A stretch of 5,583 nt of DNA from Nitrospiraceae bacterium UBA6898 (GCA_002448975.1 DKBO01000132.1:12877-18459); one strand, 5' to 3'. Counted from the first letter of the stretch, positions 1-5,583 are shown. The notes: a model not told the origin generated them from the letters alone. Program-made: numbers and translations.

Positions 1-335
1 TCATGAAGATGACCGGTCTGAGCCGGTCAAGGCTTCTTGGATTGACCGGGATGATCATCACGACGCTGGGAGACAAGGGATCACGTATCAGCGCGGATGG
101 AAGGGATATCGCCGTTCCCGCGGCGAAGGTTTCAGAGATCCTGGACCCGACGGGTGCCGGCGATGCGTATCGGGCAGGGCTGCTCAGGGGTCTGTCCCTG
201 AGGCATAACATCGAGAAGTCGGCGAAGATGGGTGCAGTGGCTGCTGCCTATGCCGTTGAGAAATATGGCACGCAGGAGCATCACTTCACTGCCGAGGGAT
301 TTGAGAGGCGTTTCCATGAGAATTTTGGGGAATAA
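1..335 (+). CDS. PfkB/ribokinase-family carbohydrate or nucleoside kinase, C-terminal fragment
   Basis: The gene enters from beyond the left edge. The frame is open from base 1 and the ATG at 3 is most likely an internal Met rather than the start. About 110 residues are visible, roughly the last third of a family usually near 300 residues. Counting from that Met, the stretch ITTLGDKGS (19-27) matches the conserved strand and turn near the ATP site. DPTGAGDAYRAG (48-59, bases 144-179) is PfkB signature 2: the GAGD forms the anion hole and Asp54 is the expected catalytic base that activates the substrate hydroxyl for phosphorylation by ATP. The helix after it (MGAVAAAYAVEKYGTQ) is the usual C-terminal adenine-site region. 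The family phosphorylates sugars, adenosine and similar alcohols in the cytoplasm. The substrate-defining N-terminal half is missing, so the substrate cannot be named. Family assignment is secure. Confidence 0.93.
   Translation, partial: MKMTGLSRSRLLGLTGMIITTLGDKGSRISADGRDIAVPAAKVSEILDPTGAGDAYRAGLLRGLSLRHNIEKSAKMGAVAAAYAVEKYGTQEHHFTAEGFERRFHENFGE
10..29 (+). repeat. Perfect 7-bp inverted repeat inside the PfkB gene, with a third half-site
   Basis: TGACCGG (10-16) and CCGGTCA (23-29) can form a perfect seven-base-pair stem with a six-base loop. A further copy of TGACCGG lies at 43-49. The element is within coding sequence and has no T-run after it, so it is not a terminator. It may be a chance result of GC-rich codons. 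Confidence 0.4.
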
Positions 336-449
336 GGGGATGCCGGCTGAAAGACGCGGCTGTGATGTCATATAAGGCCGGTGAATTCAGGCAGCTGAAC
401 GGTTGCGCATGGTGGCTGTTTGTCGGTCTGCGGTCTTAGGGCCGCGGGC

Positions 450-455
450 AGGAAG
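450..455 (+). promoter_or_regulatory. Ribosome binding site of the APH-fold kinase
   Basis: AGGAAG ends 8 bases before the ATG at 464, a normal spacing. It supports that start over the out-of-frame ATG at 457, which would lie only one base from the same site. No convincing sigma-70 promoter was recognised in the 128-base gap at 336-463, so the kinase could be read through from the upstream PfkB gene. Confidence 0.6.
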
Positions 456-463
456 TATGGGCA

Positions 464-1507
464 ATGATCAACGAAGAAGCGATAAAGGCATATGTTCTGA
501 AGGAGTTCCCGGGGACCCTGCATGTCGTCATAAGGAAGCTCGGCTCCGGCGTGCAGGGGTCAGGGTTCCTCGTGGAGATGCAGACGGATGAAGGCCTGCA
601 GTCCTATGTGATCAAATCCCTGCTGCCCGAAGGGTTCGGCCATGATTATCCTTCGGACAGGGCAGCGGTTTTCCTTCAGGACCTTGATGAATATGCAAAT
701 CTCCCGAACCATGTCAAGGCTGTCGATGTGCTTGCGGAGATGGCTGACGGAACCGTCAAGTCCATAGGCGGCGGGAAAGAATACTATCTCATGATGGAGA
801 AGGTCGAAGGCAGGGATTATTTCCACGACCTGAAAGGATTTGTCGGCAAAAAGGCCCTTGATAACGACGACAGGGAAAAAATAGCGGCAATGACCTCTTA
901 TCTCGCGAAGATACATGCAGTGAAAAAGGCATCAAAGACCCTGTACTGGAGGAAACTGCGAGATACGGTCGGTCACGGTGAATGTCTCATGGGGGTTTTT
1001 GATATATATCCGGACGGTACTTTGCCGTACGAAGAGATGGCACGCATCATCAAGGGGGCTGTCGACTGGATATACCGGCTCAAGCCCAGATTTGCACGGC
1101 TTTCCCAGATACACGGAGATTTTCATCCCGGCAATATATGGTTCCGCGACAGCAGGGATATCATACTTCTGGACCGGAGCAGGGGACCCTGGGGAGAGCC
1201 CGCAGACGACGTGACAGCCCTTGCGATCAACTATATCTTTTTTTCGGTTAAGGCCCATGGCGACGTGAGAGGGGCCTACCTTGAGGGGCTGAAACGGTTC
1301 TTCAACGATTATATTACCGCTGCAGATGACAACGAGATAACCGGGGTTGTTGCGCCATTCTTCGCCTTCCGGGCGGCGGTCGTTGCTAACCCTGTCTTCT
1401 ATCCGGAACTGGGTGCTGATGCGCGCCAACGGATATTCAGGTTTGCCGAGAATGTTTTGTCTGCGGACAGGTTCGAGGTGGCCGGTGTCAATACATATCT
1501 TTCATAG
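464..1507 (+). CDS. Aminoglycoside-phosphotransferase-fold (APH/PF01636-like) kinase, substrate unknown
   Basis: This is a complete 347-residue protein with the layout of the APH / choline-kinase-like fold. A glycine-rich loop, LGSGVQGSG (26-34), is followed by a candidate ATP-binding Lys51 in YVIKSL and a hinge-like MMEKVEG (110-116). The catalytic loop HGDFHPGN (217-224) supplies Asp219 as base and Asn224 as metal ligand. The DFG-equivalent is LLDRSRGPWGEPADDV (235-250), with Asp237 as the metal-binding aspartate. The family transfers the ATP gamma-phosphate to small-molecule hydroxyls in the cytoplasm; many members have nothing to do with antibiotics. The RSRGPWGEPADD segment differs from the shorter ID(W/F) pattern of resistance enzymes, so a resistance role is unlikely. 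All key kinase residues are present, so it should be active. It lies 128 bases after the PfkB kinase on the same strand; a shared pathway is possible but unproven. Confidence 0.88.
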   Translation: MINEEAIKAYVLKEFPGTLHVVIRKLGSGVQGSGFLVEMQTDEGLQSYVIKSLLPEGFGHDYPSDRAAVFLQDLDEYANLPNHVKAVDVLAEMADGTVKSIGGGKEYYLMMEKVEGRDYFHDLKGFVGKKALDNDDREKIAAMTSYLAKIHAVKKASKTLYWRKLRDTVGHGECLMGVFDIYPDGTLPYEEMARIIKGAVDWIYRLKPRFARLSQIHGDFHPGNIWFRDSRDIILLDRSRGPWGEPADDVTALAINYIFFSVKAHGDVRGAYLEGLKRFFNDYITAADDNEITGVVAPFFAFRAAVVANPVFYPELGADARQRIFRFAENVLSADRFEVAGVNTYLS

Positions 1508-1869
1508 AACAGTTGAGGGGGGAGGCATGGGGTGCCGGGAAGGAAACGCATCTGCATCGTCCTTTTCCCGTGTATTGCCGGTCAGCCGGCGCATACAGCT
1601 CTGAACAGTGGGAAAAGATCGTCTCCGTGATGGGGAAGATGAAGGTGATAGCGCCGGGGACACGGAAGTGACTGCGCGAACGACAATAACAGTTCTGAAC
1701 AGTTCAAGACCGTAGAACAGGGGACGGGCTAAATCATCACCTTTACAAACCCTGCGGAAGAACCCGTCAGGAACCGGATCGAATGTATTCTGAAGGGAAT
1801 TGGCTGATACATGTGCCCGACGAAAAGCTGTTCAGAGAAACGTTCAGGAGAATTCCCTGAGAGGGGAAA
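1508..1869. other. Convergent intergenic region without an intact gene
   Basis: This is about 360 bases between the stop of the plus-strand APH-fold kinase and the stop of the minus-strand exonuclease. No long open frame, tRNA-like fold or strong terminator with a T-run was seen on either strand. GAACAG occurs at 1507-1512 (overlapping the kinase stop), 1603-1608, 1697-1702 and 1715-1720, and inverted as CTGTTC at 1828-1833. AGGGAATT (1794-1801) and AATTCCCT (1851-1858) form an inverted pair about 49 bases apart. TCAGG (1844-1848) and CCTGA (1856-1860) could form a weak five-base-pair hairpin. Protein-like fragments within it are described separately. Confidence 0.6.
1532..1860 (+). pseudogene. 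Possible remnant of a small exported protein gene, frameshifted and interrupted by stops
   Basis: GGAGG at 1521-1525 is well placed for a GTG at 1532. From it the frame reads a basic start then a hydrophobic run (PGRKRICIVLFPCIAG), like a signal peptide, and stops after 32 residues. A different frame is open from about 1591 and reads AYSSEQWEKIVSVMGKMK before TGA at 1666-1668. Near 1691 another frame reads NSSEQFKTVEQGTG, meets a stop, and resumes as ITFTNPAEEPVRNRIE. From 1783 the last frame reads MYSEGNWLIHVPDEKLFRE and ends at TGA 1858-1860. The order signal peptide, then several plausible segments in alternating frames, suggests a decayed gene. No family is recognised. Short frames of this kind also arise by chance, so this is a tentative call. 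Confidence 0.27.
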
Positions 1870-2550
1870 TTATTTAGATGCCGAAACGCGGAAATAGGTC
1901 TGCCAGACCGATAGGAGTTCAGCCGTTGCCTTCAGGTCTCCTGCACAATAGCGGGCAATGTCAAGATACCTTCCTGCCCGGAAAAGGTCCTTCACTTCAT
2001 ATCCGGTAATGCCCTCGCTCTTCGGGCTTTTTATATCAAACGTTCTGCACCACATGTCGAGGCTGAACTTCCTGCGAGTTGCGCCATAGAAGGTAAGCTG
2101 GTCGAACAGGTCTATATGCGTGTCGCCGTAGCGGTTCGGCATGAGGTCTCGCAGCGGCCTGATCTTATGCACGGCTGACCGAACCAGGATGAACGGGCAG
2201 TCAAAGCCCCGGCCATTAAAGGTGACGAACTGTTTGTAGCCCCGCAGCGTGTCCCAGAACTTCATGATGATCTCCCGTTCGGTTCCGGTCTCGTACCGCA
2301 TATCATCTTCTACAACGGGAAGGAGGGGGTCTGCATTATTCTGAAAGAAGACAAAGCCTTTGCTCTTGTCCGGGTCATACATGCCGATCGCAGCGATCTC
2401 GGCTGTCAGAGGATAGAAAGATAGGCTATCCCGCACCTCATTCTTCTCTTCTTCGGTGTCCGCCCATTTCAGCAGATAATCCTGCACAGCAGGGTCGAGG
2501 TGATCGAAGTCTTTTCCTGCGGTCTCTATATCAAAGATAATACGGGACAT
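1870..2550 (-). CDS. Stand-alone DEDDy 3'-5' exonuclease, RNase H-like fold (PolB-exonuclease-like)
   Basis: This 226-residue cytoplasmic protein carries the three exonuclease motifs of the DEDD superfamily. Exo I is FDIET with Asp7 and Glu9. Exo II is FVTFNGRGFDCPFI (108-121) with Asp117. Exo III is YCAGD (201-205) with Tyr201 and Asp205, the YxxxD spacing that defines the DEDDy class. These acidic residues bind two metal ions that remove nucleotides from a 3' end. There is no polymerase domain, so it resembles the single-domain predicted exonucleases related to the PolB proofreading domain (PF10108-type). Its substrate, DNA or RNA, cannot be read from sequence. The start at 2550 is the only one giving the complete Exo I motif near the N-terminus. 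It has no good Shine-Dalgarno: the bases before it on the minus strand are GGCACGAAAC. It follows ctpA by 101 bases and may share its transcript. Confidence 0.87.
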   Translation of the reverse strand: MSRIIFDIETAGKDFDHLDPAVQDYLLKWADTEEEKNEVRDSLSFYPLTAEIAAIGMYDPDKSKGFVFFQNNADPLLPVVEDDMRYETGTEREIIMKFWDTLRGYKQFVTFNGRGFDCPFILVRSAVHKIRPLRDLMPNRYGDTHIDLFDQLTFYGATRRKFSLDMWCRTFDIKSPKSEGITGYEVKDLFRAGRYLDIARYCAGDLKATAELLSVWQTYFRVSASK

Positions 2551-2651
2551 GTTTCGTGCCGGTGTATGGTGTCAGTGGTCGTGACCAGTGCCCGGCAGAT
2601 GAAGTTTTCTGCTGTTCCTGACACTGATCGCTATGCACTGACTATGGTTTC
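2551..2651 (-). other. ctpA-exonuclease intergenic spacer with small inverted repeats
   Basis: GTGTCAG (2569-2575) is complementary to CTGACAC (2618-2624). Between them lies TGGTC GT GACCA (2576-2587), a five-base inverted pair with a two-base centre. Neither has a T-run, so a rho-independent terminator is not supported. An operator or an mRNA-stabilising fold after ctpA is conceivable. No promoter hexamers stood out. Confidence 0.3.
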
Positions 2652-3950
2652 TTACGATGCCTTGGGTATTTCCTTGAAGACGTTCCAGGTCTTGAGAATA
2701 TCCACGGCGCGCTGGAGCTGGATGTCGTCCTTCTCGTCCACTTCCATAGGCGCTGTTTCCTTTTCCTCTTCCTGCATGTCCGTCTGGTCGTTCTTCAGAT
2801 GGCGTTCGAGGTCTTTCTCCCTGACGACAGGATGTTCTTTTTCTCCGTTCTTCGCCTCGAGCTTTACAACGATATCCGGCGTGATCCCGGTACCCTGAAT
2901 AGAGCGGCCCTTCGGTGTATAGTATTTTGCCGTGGTAAGCCTGAGCCCTGATCCGTCGCTGAGCGGAATCACGGTCTGGACCGAGCCCTTTCCGAACGTG
3001 ACGGCGCCGAGGATAACGGCCCTGTTCCAGTCCTTGAGCGCACCGGCGACGATCTCTGAAGCACTGGCGCTGCCCTGGTTCACCAGAACGATCATCGGAA
3101 GGGTAAAGTAGTCATTGTTATTCGTAAAGAACTCCTGTTTTTCTCCATTCCGTGTCTTCGTATACACGACAAGTCTGCCTTTTGGCAGGAATTGGCTGGA
3201 AACGTCTATGGCGCTGTTCAGCAGGCCACCCGGATCGTTCCTCAGGTCAAGGACGAGGGACGAAATCTTTTCTTCCTTCAGTTTTGTGAGCGCTGCGGCC
3301 AGATCGGCAGCGGACTGCTCCTGGAACTGGGTAAGCTTTATATAGCCTATGCCCTCTTCAAGGGTCTTGGATTTTACGCTCTTGATTTTGATGATCTCGC
3401 GTATGAGCTTGAAGTCTTTCAGATCTTTCCAGCCCTCACGCATGATGCTGATGGTGACTGCGGTTTTCGGCGTGCCTCTCATTTTCGCCACTGCATCCTG
3501 CAGCGTCATGTTATGCGTGGAAACGCCGTCGATCTTCATGATCTTGTCACCAGCCTTGACGCCGGCCCGTGCAGCAGGCGTATCGTCGATCGGTGCAATG
3601 ACCGTGAGGATATTTTCCTTCATGCCGATCTGGATGCCGATGCCGCCGAACTCACCTTTGGTCTCGACCTGCATTTCTTTGAATCCCTCGGCAGTCATAA
3701 AGCTCGAATGGGGGTCAAGGGAGTTGAGCATGCCTTTGATCGCCCCGTAGATAAGATCCTTTGACTTTACCTCCTCGACATAGTGTTTCTTCACCATAGA
3801 CAGGACCTCCGTGAACGTCCTGAGGTCTTCGTATCCCTCTCCTTCGGCGCTCACGCTCGAGACAGACAGCCTGCCGATCAGCACCCCGGTCGTTGCTACC
3901 GAGAGGACGAGAAAGAATATCAGCAGCGTATGCTTCTTTAACTTCAGCAT
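2652..3950 (-). CDS. ctpA: CtpA-type S41 carboxy-terminal processing protease
   Basis: This complete 432-residue exported serine protease starts with a basic segment and hydrophobic run (residues 7-26), acting as a signal peptide or membrane anchor; SVSA (32-35) could be a cleavage site. The N-terminal helical region contains LDPHSSFM (78-85). A PDZ domain (about 97-180, with GGIGIQIG and AGVKAGDKIMKIDG) captures substrate C-termini. The peptidase core follows. GSASASEI (293-300) supplies nucleophile Ser296, and FGKGSVQT (319-326) supplies general base Lys321 and Gln325, with the same 25-residue Ser-Lys spacing as E. coli Tsp (Ser430/Lys455/Gln459). All catalytic residues are intact. After GTGITPDIVV there is a charged, Glu/Lys-rich tail (about 364-410) and a final helix. 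The family trims or degrades periplasmic proteins from their C-termini. It lies 19 bases after the envC-like gene, suggesting a role in envelope or cell-wall hydrolase control. Confidence 0.95.
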   Translation of the reverse strand: MLKLKKHTLLIFFLVLSVATTGVLIGRLSVSSVSAEGEGYEDLRTFTEVLSMVKKHYVEEVKSKDLIYGAIKGMLNSLDPHSSFMTAEGFKEMQVETKGEFGGIGIQIGMKENILTVIAPIDDTPAARAGVKAGDKIMKIDGVSTHNMTLQDAVAKMRGTPKTAVTISIMREGWKDLKDFKLIREIIKIKSVKSKTLEEGIGYIKLTQFQEQSAADLAAALTKLKEEKISSLVLDLRNDPGGLLNSAIDVSSQFLPKGRLVVYTKTRNGEKQEFFTNNNDYFTLPMIVLVNQGSASASEIVAGALKDWNRAVILGAVTFGKGSVQTVIPLSDGSGLRLTTAKYYTPKGRSIQGTGITPDIVVKLEAKNGEKEHPVVREKDLERHLKNDQTDMQEEEKETAPMEVDEKDDIQLQRAVDILKTWNVFKEIPKAS

Positions 3951-3960
3951 GGAACAGTAA

Positions 3961-3966
3961 CCTCCT
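3961..3966 (-). promoter_or_regulatory. Strong ribosome binding site of ctpA
   Basis: The minus strand reads AGGAGG here, a perfect Shine-Dalgarno core, 10 bases before the ATG at 3950-3948. It sits in the 19-base gap after the envC stop (TAA, 3972-3970). ctpA therefore has its own efficient ribosome entry within the operon, which fixes the start. Confidence 0.8.
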
Positions 3967-3969
3967 GAG

Positions 3970-5106
3970 TTATCGCTTCCTTTTCTTTAACCATTGCGTC
4001 GGATCGAGAGGTTTGCCTTTGTATCTGATCTCAAAGTAAATTCCCGGGGCATTAATAACGCCCGATGTACCGACTTTTCCAATCACCTGATTTTCTCTTA
4101 TTATATCTCCAACGTTCGAAAAAATCTCGGAAAGATTGCCGTAAAGGGTATGATAGCCGCTTCCATGATTGATAATGATGAGCTGACCGAACCCCTTGAA
4201 CCATTCCGCAAAGATAACTTTACCTGCATATACAGACCTGACGTCAGCAGATGCATCGGTCTGTAGATGGATGCCGTTTCTGAAGACCGGGGTATCGAAT
4301 CGGGGGTCTTTCTGTGCGCCATACGGGACCGCTATCCTGCCTTCAGACGGCCACATAAGCCTGCCCTTGAGTTGGGTAAAGCCCTTCCCAGCGTAATCAT
4401 CGGTCCGCGATGATTCCCTGATGATCTCACGCAGTCTGCGGGAGGCTTCCCCGAGCTCGGATATCATCTTCTGTCGCGTGGTCTTCTCGTTCCGGACCGC
4501 ATCCAGGATGTTTTCTTTGGCCTTCTTTGCTTTGGCCAGCTCATTTTCTGCTGCCCTGACCTTCTGTTCCCGCGCTTTCAGCTCAGCCCTGAGGCGTTCA
4601 AGCTTTTTCTGCTCCTCTTCCTCTTTCTCGAGGTTCTCGCTGTATGCCTGCATGATCCGGTGTTCATACCGGGTGAGGCGCTCAAGATATTTCCAGGTGC
4701 GCATGAGCTGTGATATGTCCTCGGCACTCAGGATCTGGGTCAGGGTGTCTCCGCCGTATCCCAGGCGGTTCATGCTCTTGAGTTTTCTTCTGATCCAGGT
4801 CCGCTGCCGGTCAATATTGTTTTTGGTCTGCATGATGTTCCTGGTGGACTGTTCTATTGCAGTCTCTGTCTGCCGGAGATTCCTGCGGTATTTCCTGAGG
4901 TCTTCTTCGACCGTTGAGAGCTTCGTATTGACGTCCTCAAGTTCGTTCAGGACAGAACGCTCACGCGCATGAGCTGCTCCCAGTTTTTTTTTCTCTTCCG
5001 CAAGCCGTTCCTGGAGTTTCTTGTACTCCTGTTCCGGGGATGAGGAGGTGGCTGCGGAAAAAGAAGGGCAGAGAAGGACGATGACCAGCACAACAGCAAG
5101 GTACAT
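3970..5106 (-). CDS. envC: EnvC-like murein hydrolase activator: coiled coil plus degenerate LytM/M23 domain
   Basis: This 378-residue exported protein begins with a hydrophobic signal segment (2-19, possible cleavage after FSAA), though no Lys or Arg precedes it. Residues about 24-235 are almost entirely charged helix, predicted as two coiled-coil arms around a short break (NRLGYGGDTLTQILSAEDIS, 113-132). Residues about 248-378 form a LytM/M23 domain ending GIYFEIRYKGKPLDPTQWL, closely resembling E. coli EnvC (SLYFEIRRQG). In active M23 enzymes zinc is held by HxxxD and HxH; here those positions read R276/H280 and G355/Y357, and only His319 (GYHTLYGNL) remains. It should therefore lack peptidase activity and act as EnvC does, activating cell-wall amidases under FtsEX control. 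Placement directly after ftsX supports this. The E. coli protein is slightly longer, about 420 residues. Confidence 0.9.
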   Translation of the reverse strand: MYLAVVLVIVLLCPSFSAATSSSPEQEYKKLQERLAEEKKKLGAAHARERSVLNELEDVNTKLSTVEEDLRKYRRNLRQTETAIEQSTRNIMQTKNNIDRQRTWIRRKLKSMNRLGYGGDTLTQILSAEDISQLMRTWKYLERLTRYEHRIMQAYSENLEKEEEEQKKLERLRAELKAREQKVRAAENELAKAKKAKENILDAVRNEKTTRQKMISELGEASRRLREIIRESSRTDDYAGKGFTQLKGRLMWPSEGRIAVPYGAQKDPRFDTPVFRNGIHLQTDASADVRSVYAGKVIFAEWFKGFGQLIIINHGSGYHTLYGNLSEIFSNVGDIIRENQVIGKVGTSGVINAPGIYFEIRYKGKPLDPTQWLKKRKR

Positions 5107-5108
5107 CA
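5104..5108 (-). promoter_or_regulatory. TGATG stop-start overlap coupling ftsX and envC translation
   Basis: The minus strand reads TGATG: the ftsX stop TGA (5108-5106) shares its A with the envC start ATG (5106-5104). A weak GGAAGG lies about 12 bases upstream, inside ftsX. Such overlaps commonly allow terminating ribosomes to restart, giving matched amounts of the two partner proteins. The coupling is inferred from arrangement. Confidence 0.75.
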
Positions 5109-5583
5109 GTACTTTAGCCTTCCCAGTGCGATGGCAGCACCTGAAATGCCGAGGAACATGCCGATCAGGGGAAGGGACAGAAAAAAATCCGCGGGGAAGA
5201 GCATGGTTCTGAAGACCGGTACCGAGACCGCCATCCTGAATATAACGAGATGCTGCAGGAGATACAGGGCTGCAAGGCTCGAAATGCCTCCTGACGTGCC
5301 GATCGCCGCTCCTTCGATGAGGAACGGGGCCCTGATAAAACCCTTGGTGGCACCAAGAAGCTTGAAGGTCTCGATCTCATCGTTTCTGCGGTAAAACAGG
5401 ATCTTTACGGTGCTGTAACAGACAAAGACGATACCGGTGGAGAGTATGGCAGCGAGGATGATACCGACGCTCCGCATCCCGTTCTTGATATCATGCAGGG
5501 TAGAGAGGAACTTCTCCCCGTAATCCACTTCGCTTACTCCCTTTATTTTCTTTGCCGCTTCCGCGAGCTTGCGCACCGGTTCA
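5106..5583 (-). CDS. ftsX: Cell-division protein FtsX, C-terminal part (N-terminus beyond the window)
   Basis: The frame is open to the window edge, so the GTG at 5576 is internal and about 158 residues of a usual 290-300 are visible. Numbered from that codon, residues 1-35 (KKIKGVSEVDYGEKFL) are the end of the large periplasmic loop. Then come three membrane segments (about 36-58, 84-112 and 130-152) with the cytoplasmic loop RRNDEIETFKLLGAT (63-77) typical of FtsX permeases (... EIe.mkLvGAt ...). FtsX pairs with the ATPase FtsE at the division site. In E. coli its periplasmic loop binds EnvC and conveys ATP-driven motion to it. Its gene overlaps the envC-like gene by one base. The N-terminal cytoplasmic tail, first membrane helix and most of the loop are outside the window, and ftsE is expected further upstream. 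Confidence 0.93.
   Translation of the reverse strand, partial: EPVRKLAEAAKKIKGVSEVDYGEKFLSTLHDIKNGMRSVGIILAAILSTGIVFVCYSTVKILFYRRNDEIETFKLLGATKGFIRAPFLIEGAAIGTSGGISSLAALYLLQHLVIFRMAVSVPVFRTMLFPADFFLSLPLIGMFLGISGAAIALGRLKY

Noticed and set aside
336..463. Small gene or riboswitch in the gap before the APH-fold kinase
   Set aside because: The only open frame there (from 403) overlaps the kinase start out of frame and lacks recognisable content. CCGGC (343-347) and GCCGG (377-381) can pair, but no known riboswitch pattern was seen.
932..1429. A 165-codon minus-strand open frame opposite the APH-fold kinase
   Set aside because: The plus-strand kinase has all its catalytic motifs in order; the antisense frame has no motif or start signal.
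464..1507. Aminoglycoside resistance gene
   Set aside because: The fold matches, but the C-lobe segment after the metal-binding Asp differs from resistance enzymes and there is no resistance or mobile-element context.
1844..1860. TCAGG/CCTGA hairpin as a terminator for the converging genes
   Set aside because: The stem has only five pairs and no run of T follows it in either direction.
1870..2550. Exonuclease as part of a CRISPR or defence system
   Set aside because: No repeats, Cas, toxin or other defence genes are nearby; its neighbours are cell-division and protease genes.
3192..3764. A 190-codon plus-strand open frame opposite ctpA
   Set aside because: It lies wholly antisense to the intact, motif-complete S41 protease, its translation shows no recognisable domain, and no ribosome site supports it.
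4421..4972. A 183-codon plus-strand open frame opposite the envC-like gene
   Set aside because: It is rich in Ser, Phe and Arg because it is the complement of the Lys/Glu/Arg coiled-coil codons. This is a typical antisense shadow.

Overview
This 5.6 kb window looks like an ordinary chromosomal segment from a Gram-negative bacterium of moderate GC content. The protein style and the ftsX / degenerate M23 / S41 protease order recall Nitrospirota or the former Deltaproteobacteria. That placement is inference from family resemblance and was not tested. There are no mobile elements, CRISPR arrays, rRNA or tRNA genes that I can see.

Layout: two plus-strand genes converge on four minus-strand genes. 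On the left (1-335, +) is the C-terminal end of a PfkB/ribokinase-family sugar or nucleoside kinase, cut by the window edge. After a 128-base gap comes a complete aminoglycoside-phosphotransferase-fold (APH) kinase (464-1507, +). A roughly 360-base convergent intergenic stretch (1508-1869) has no intact gene. It does contain short protein-like segments in shifting frames that could be the wreck of a small exported protein.

On the right, reading leftward on the minus strand, are: ftsX (5583-5106, its N-terminal part beyond the edge); an EnvC-like coiled-coil protein with a catalytically degenerate LytM/M23 domain (5106-3970); a CtpA-type S41 processing protease (3950-2652); and a stand-alone DEDDy 3'-5' exonuclease (2550-1870). 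The ftsX stop and the envC start overlap in TGATG, and ctpA follows 19 bases after envC with a strong Shine-Dalgarno sequence in the gap, so these three are very probably one operon. ftsE is expected just beyond the right edge.

Working together: in the E. coli and Vibrio models, FtsEX uses ATP hydrolysis to change the shape of a periplasmic EnvC, which then switches on cell-wall amidases for septum splitting. Here the FtsX C-terminal half and a non-enzymatic LytM protein are encoded side by side. The S41 protease in the same operon is a reasonable candidate for controlling the amount of this activator or of its hydrolase partners, but that link is inference. The exonuclease is separated by about 100 bases and may simply be a neighbour. 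I found no convincing undescribed system. The points most worth checking are the degenerate active site of the EnvC-like protein with ctpA in its operon, and the decayed-looking convergent region.
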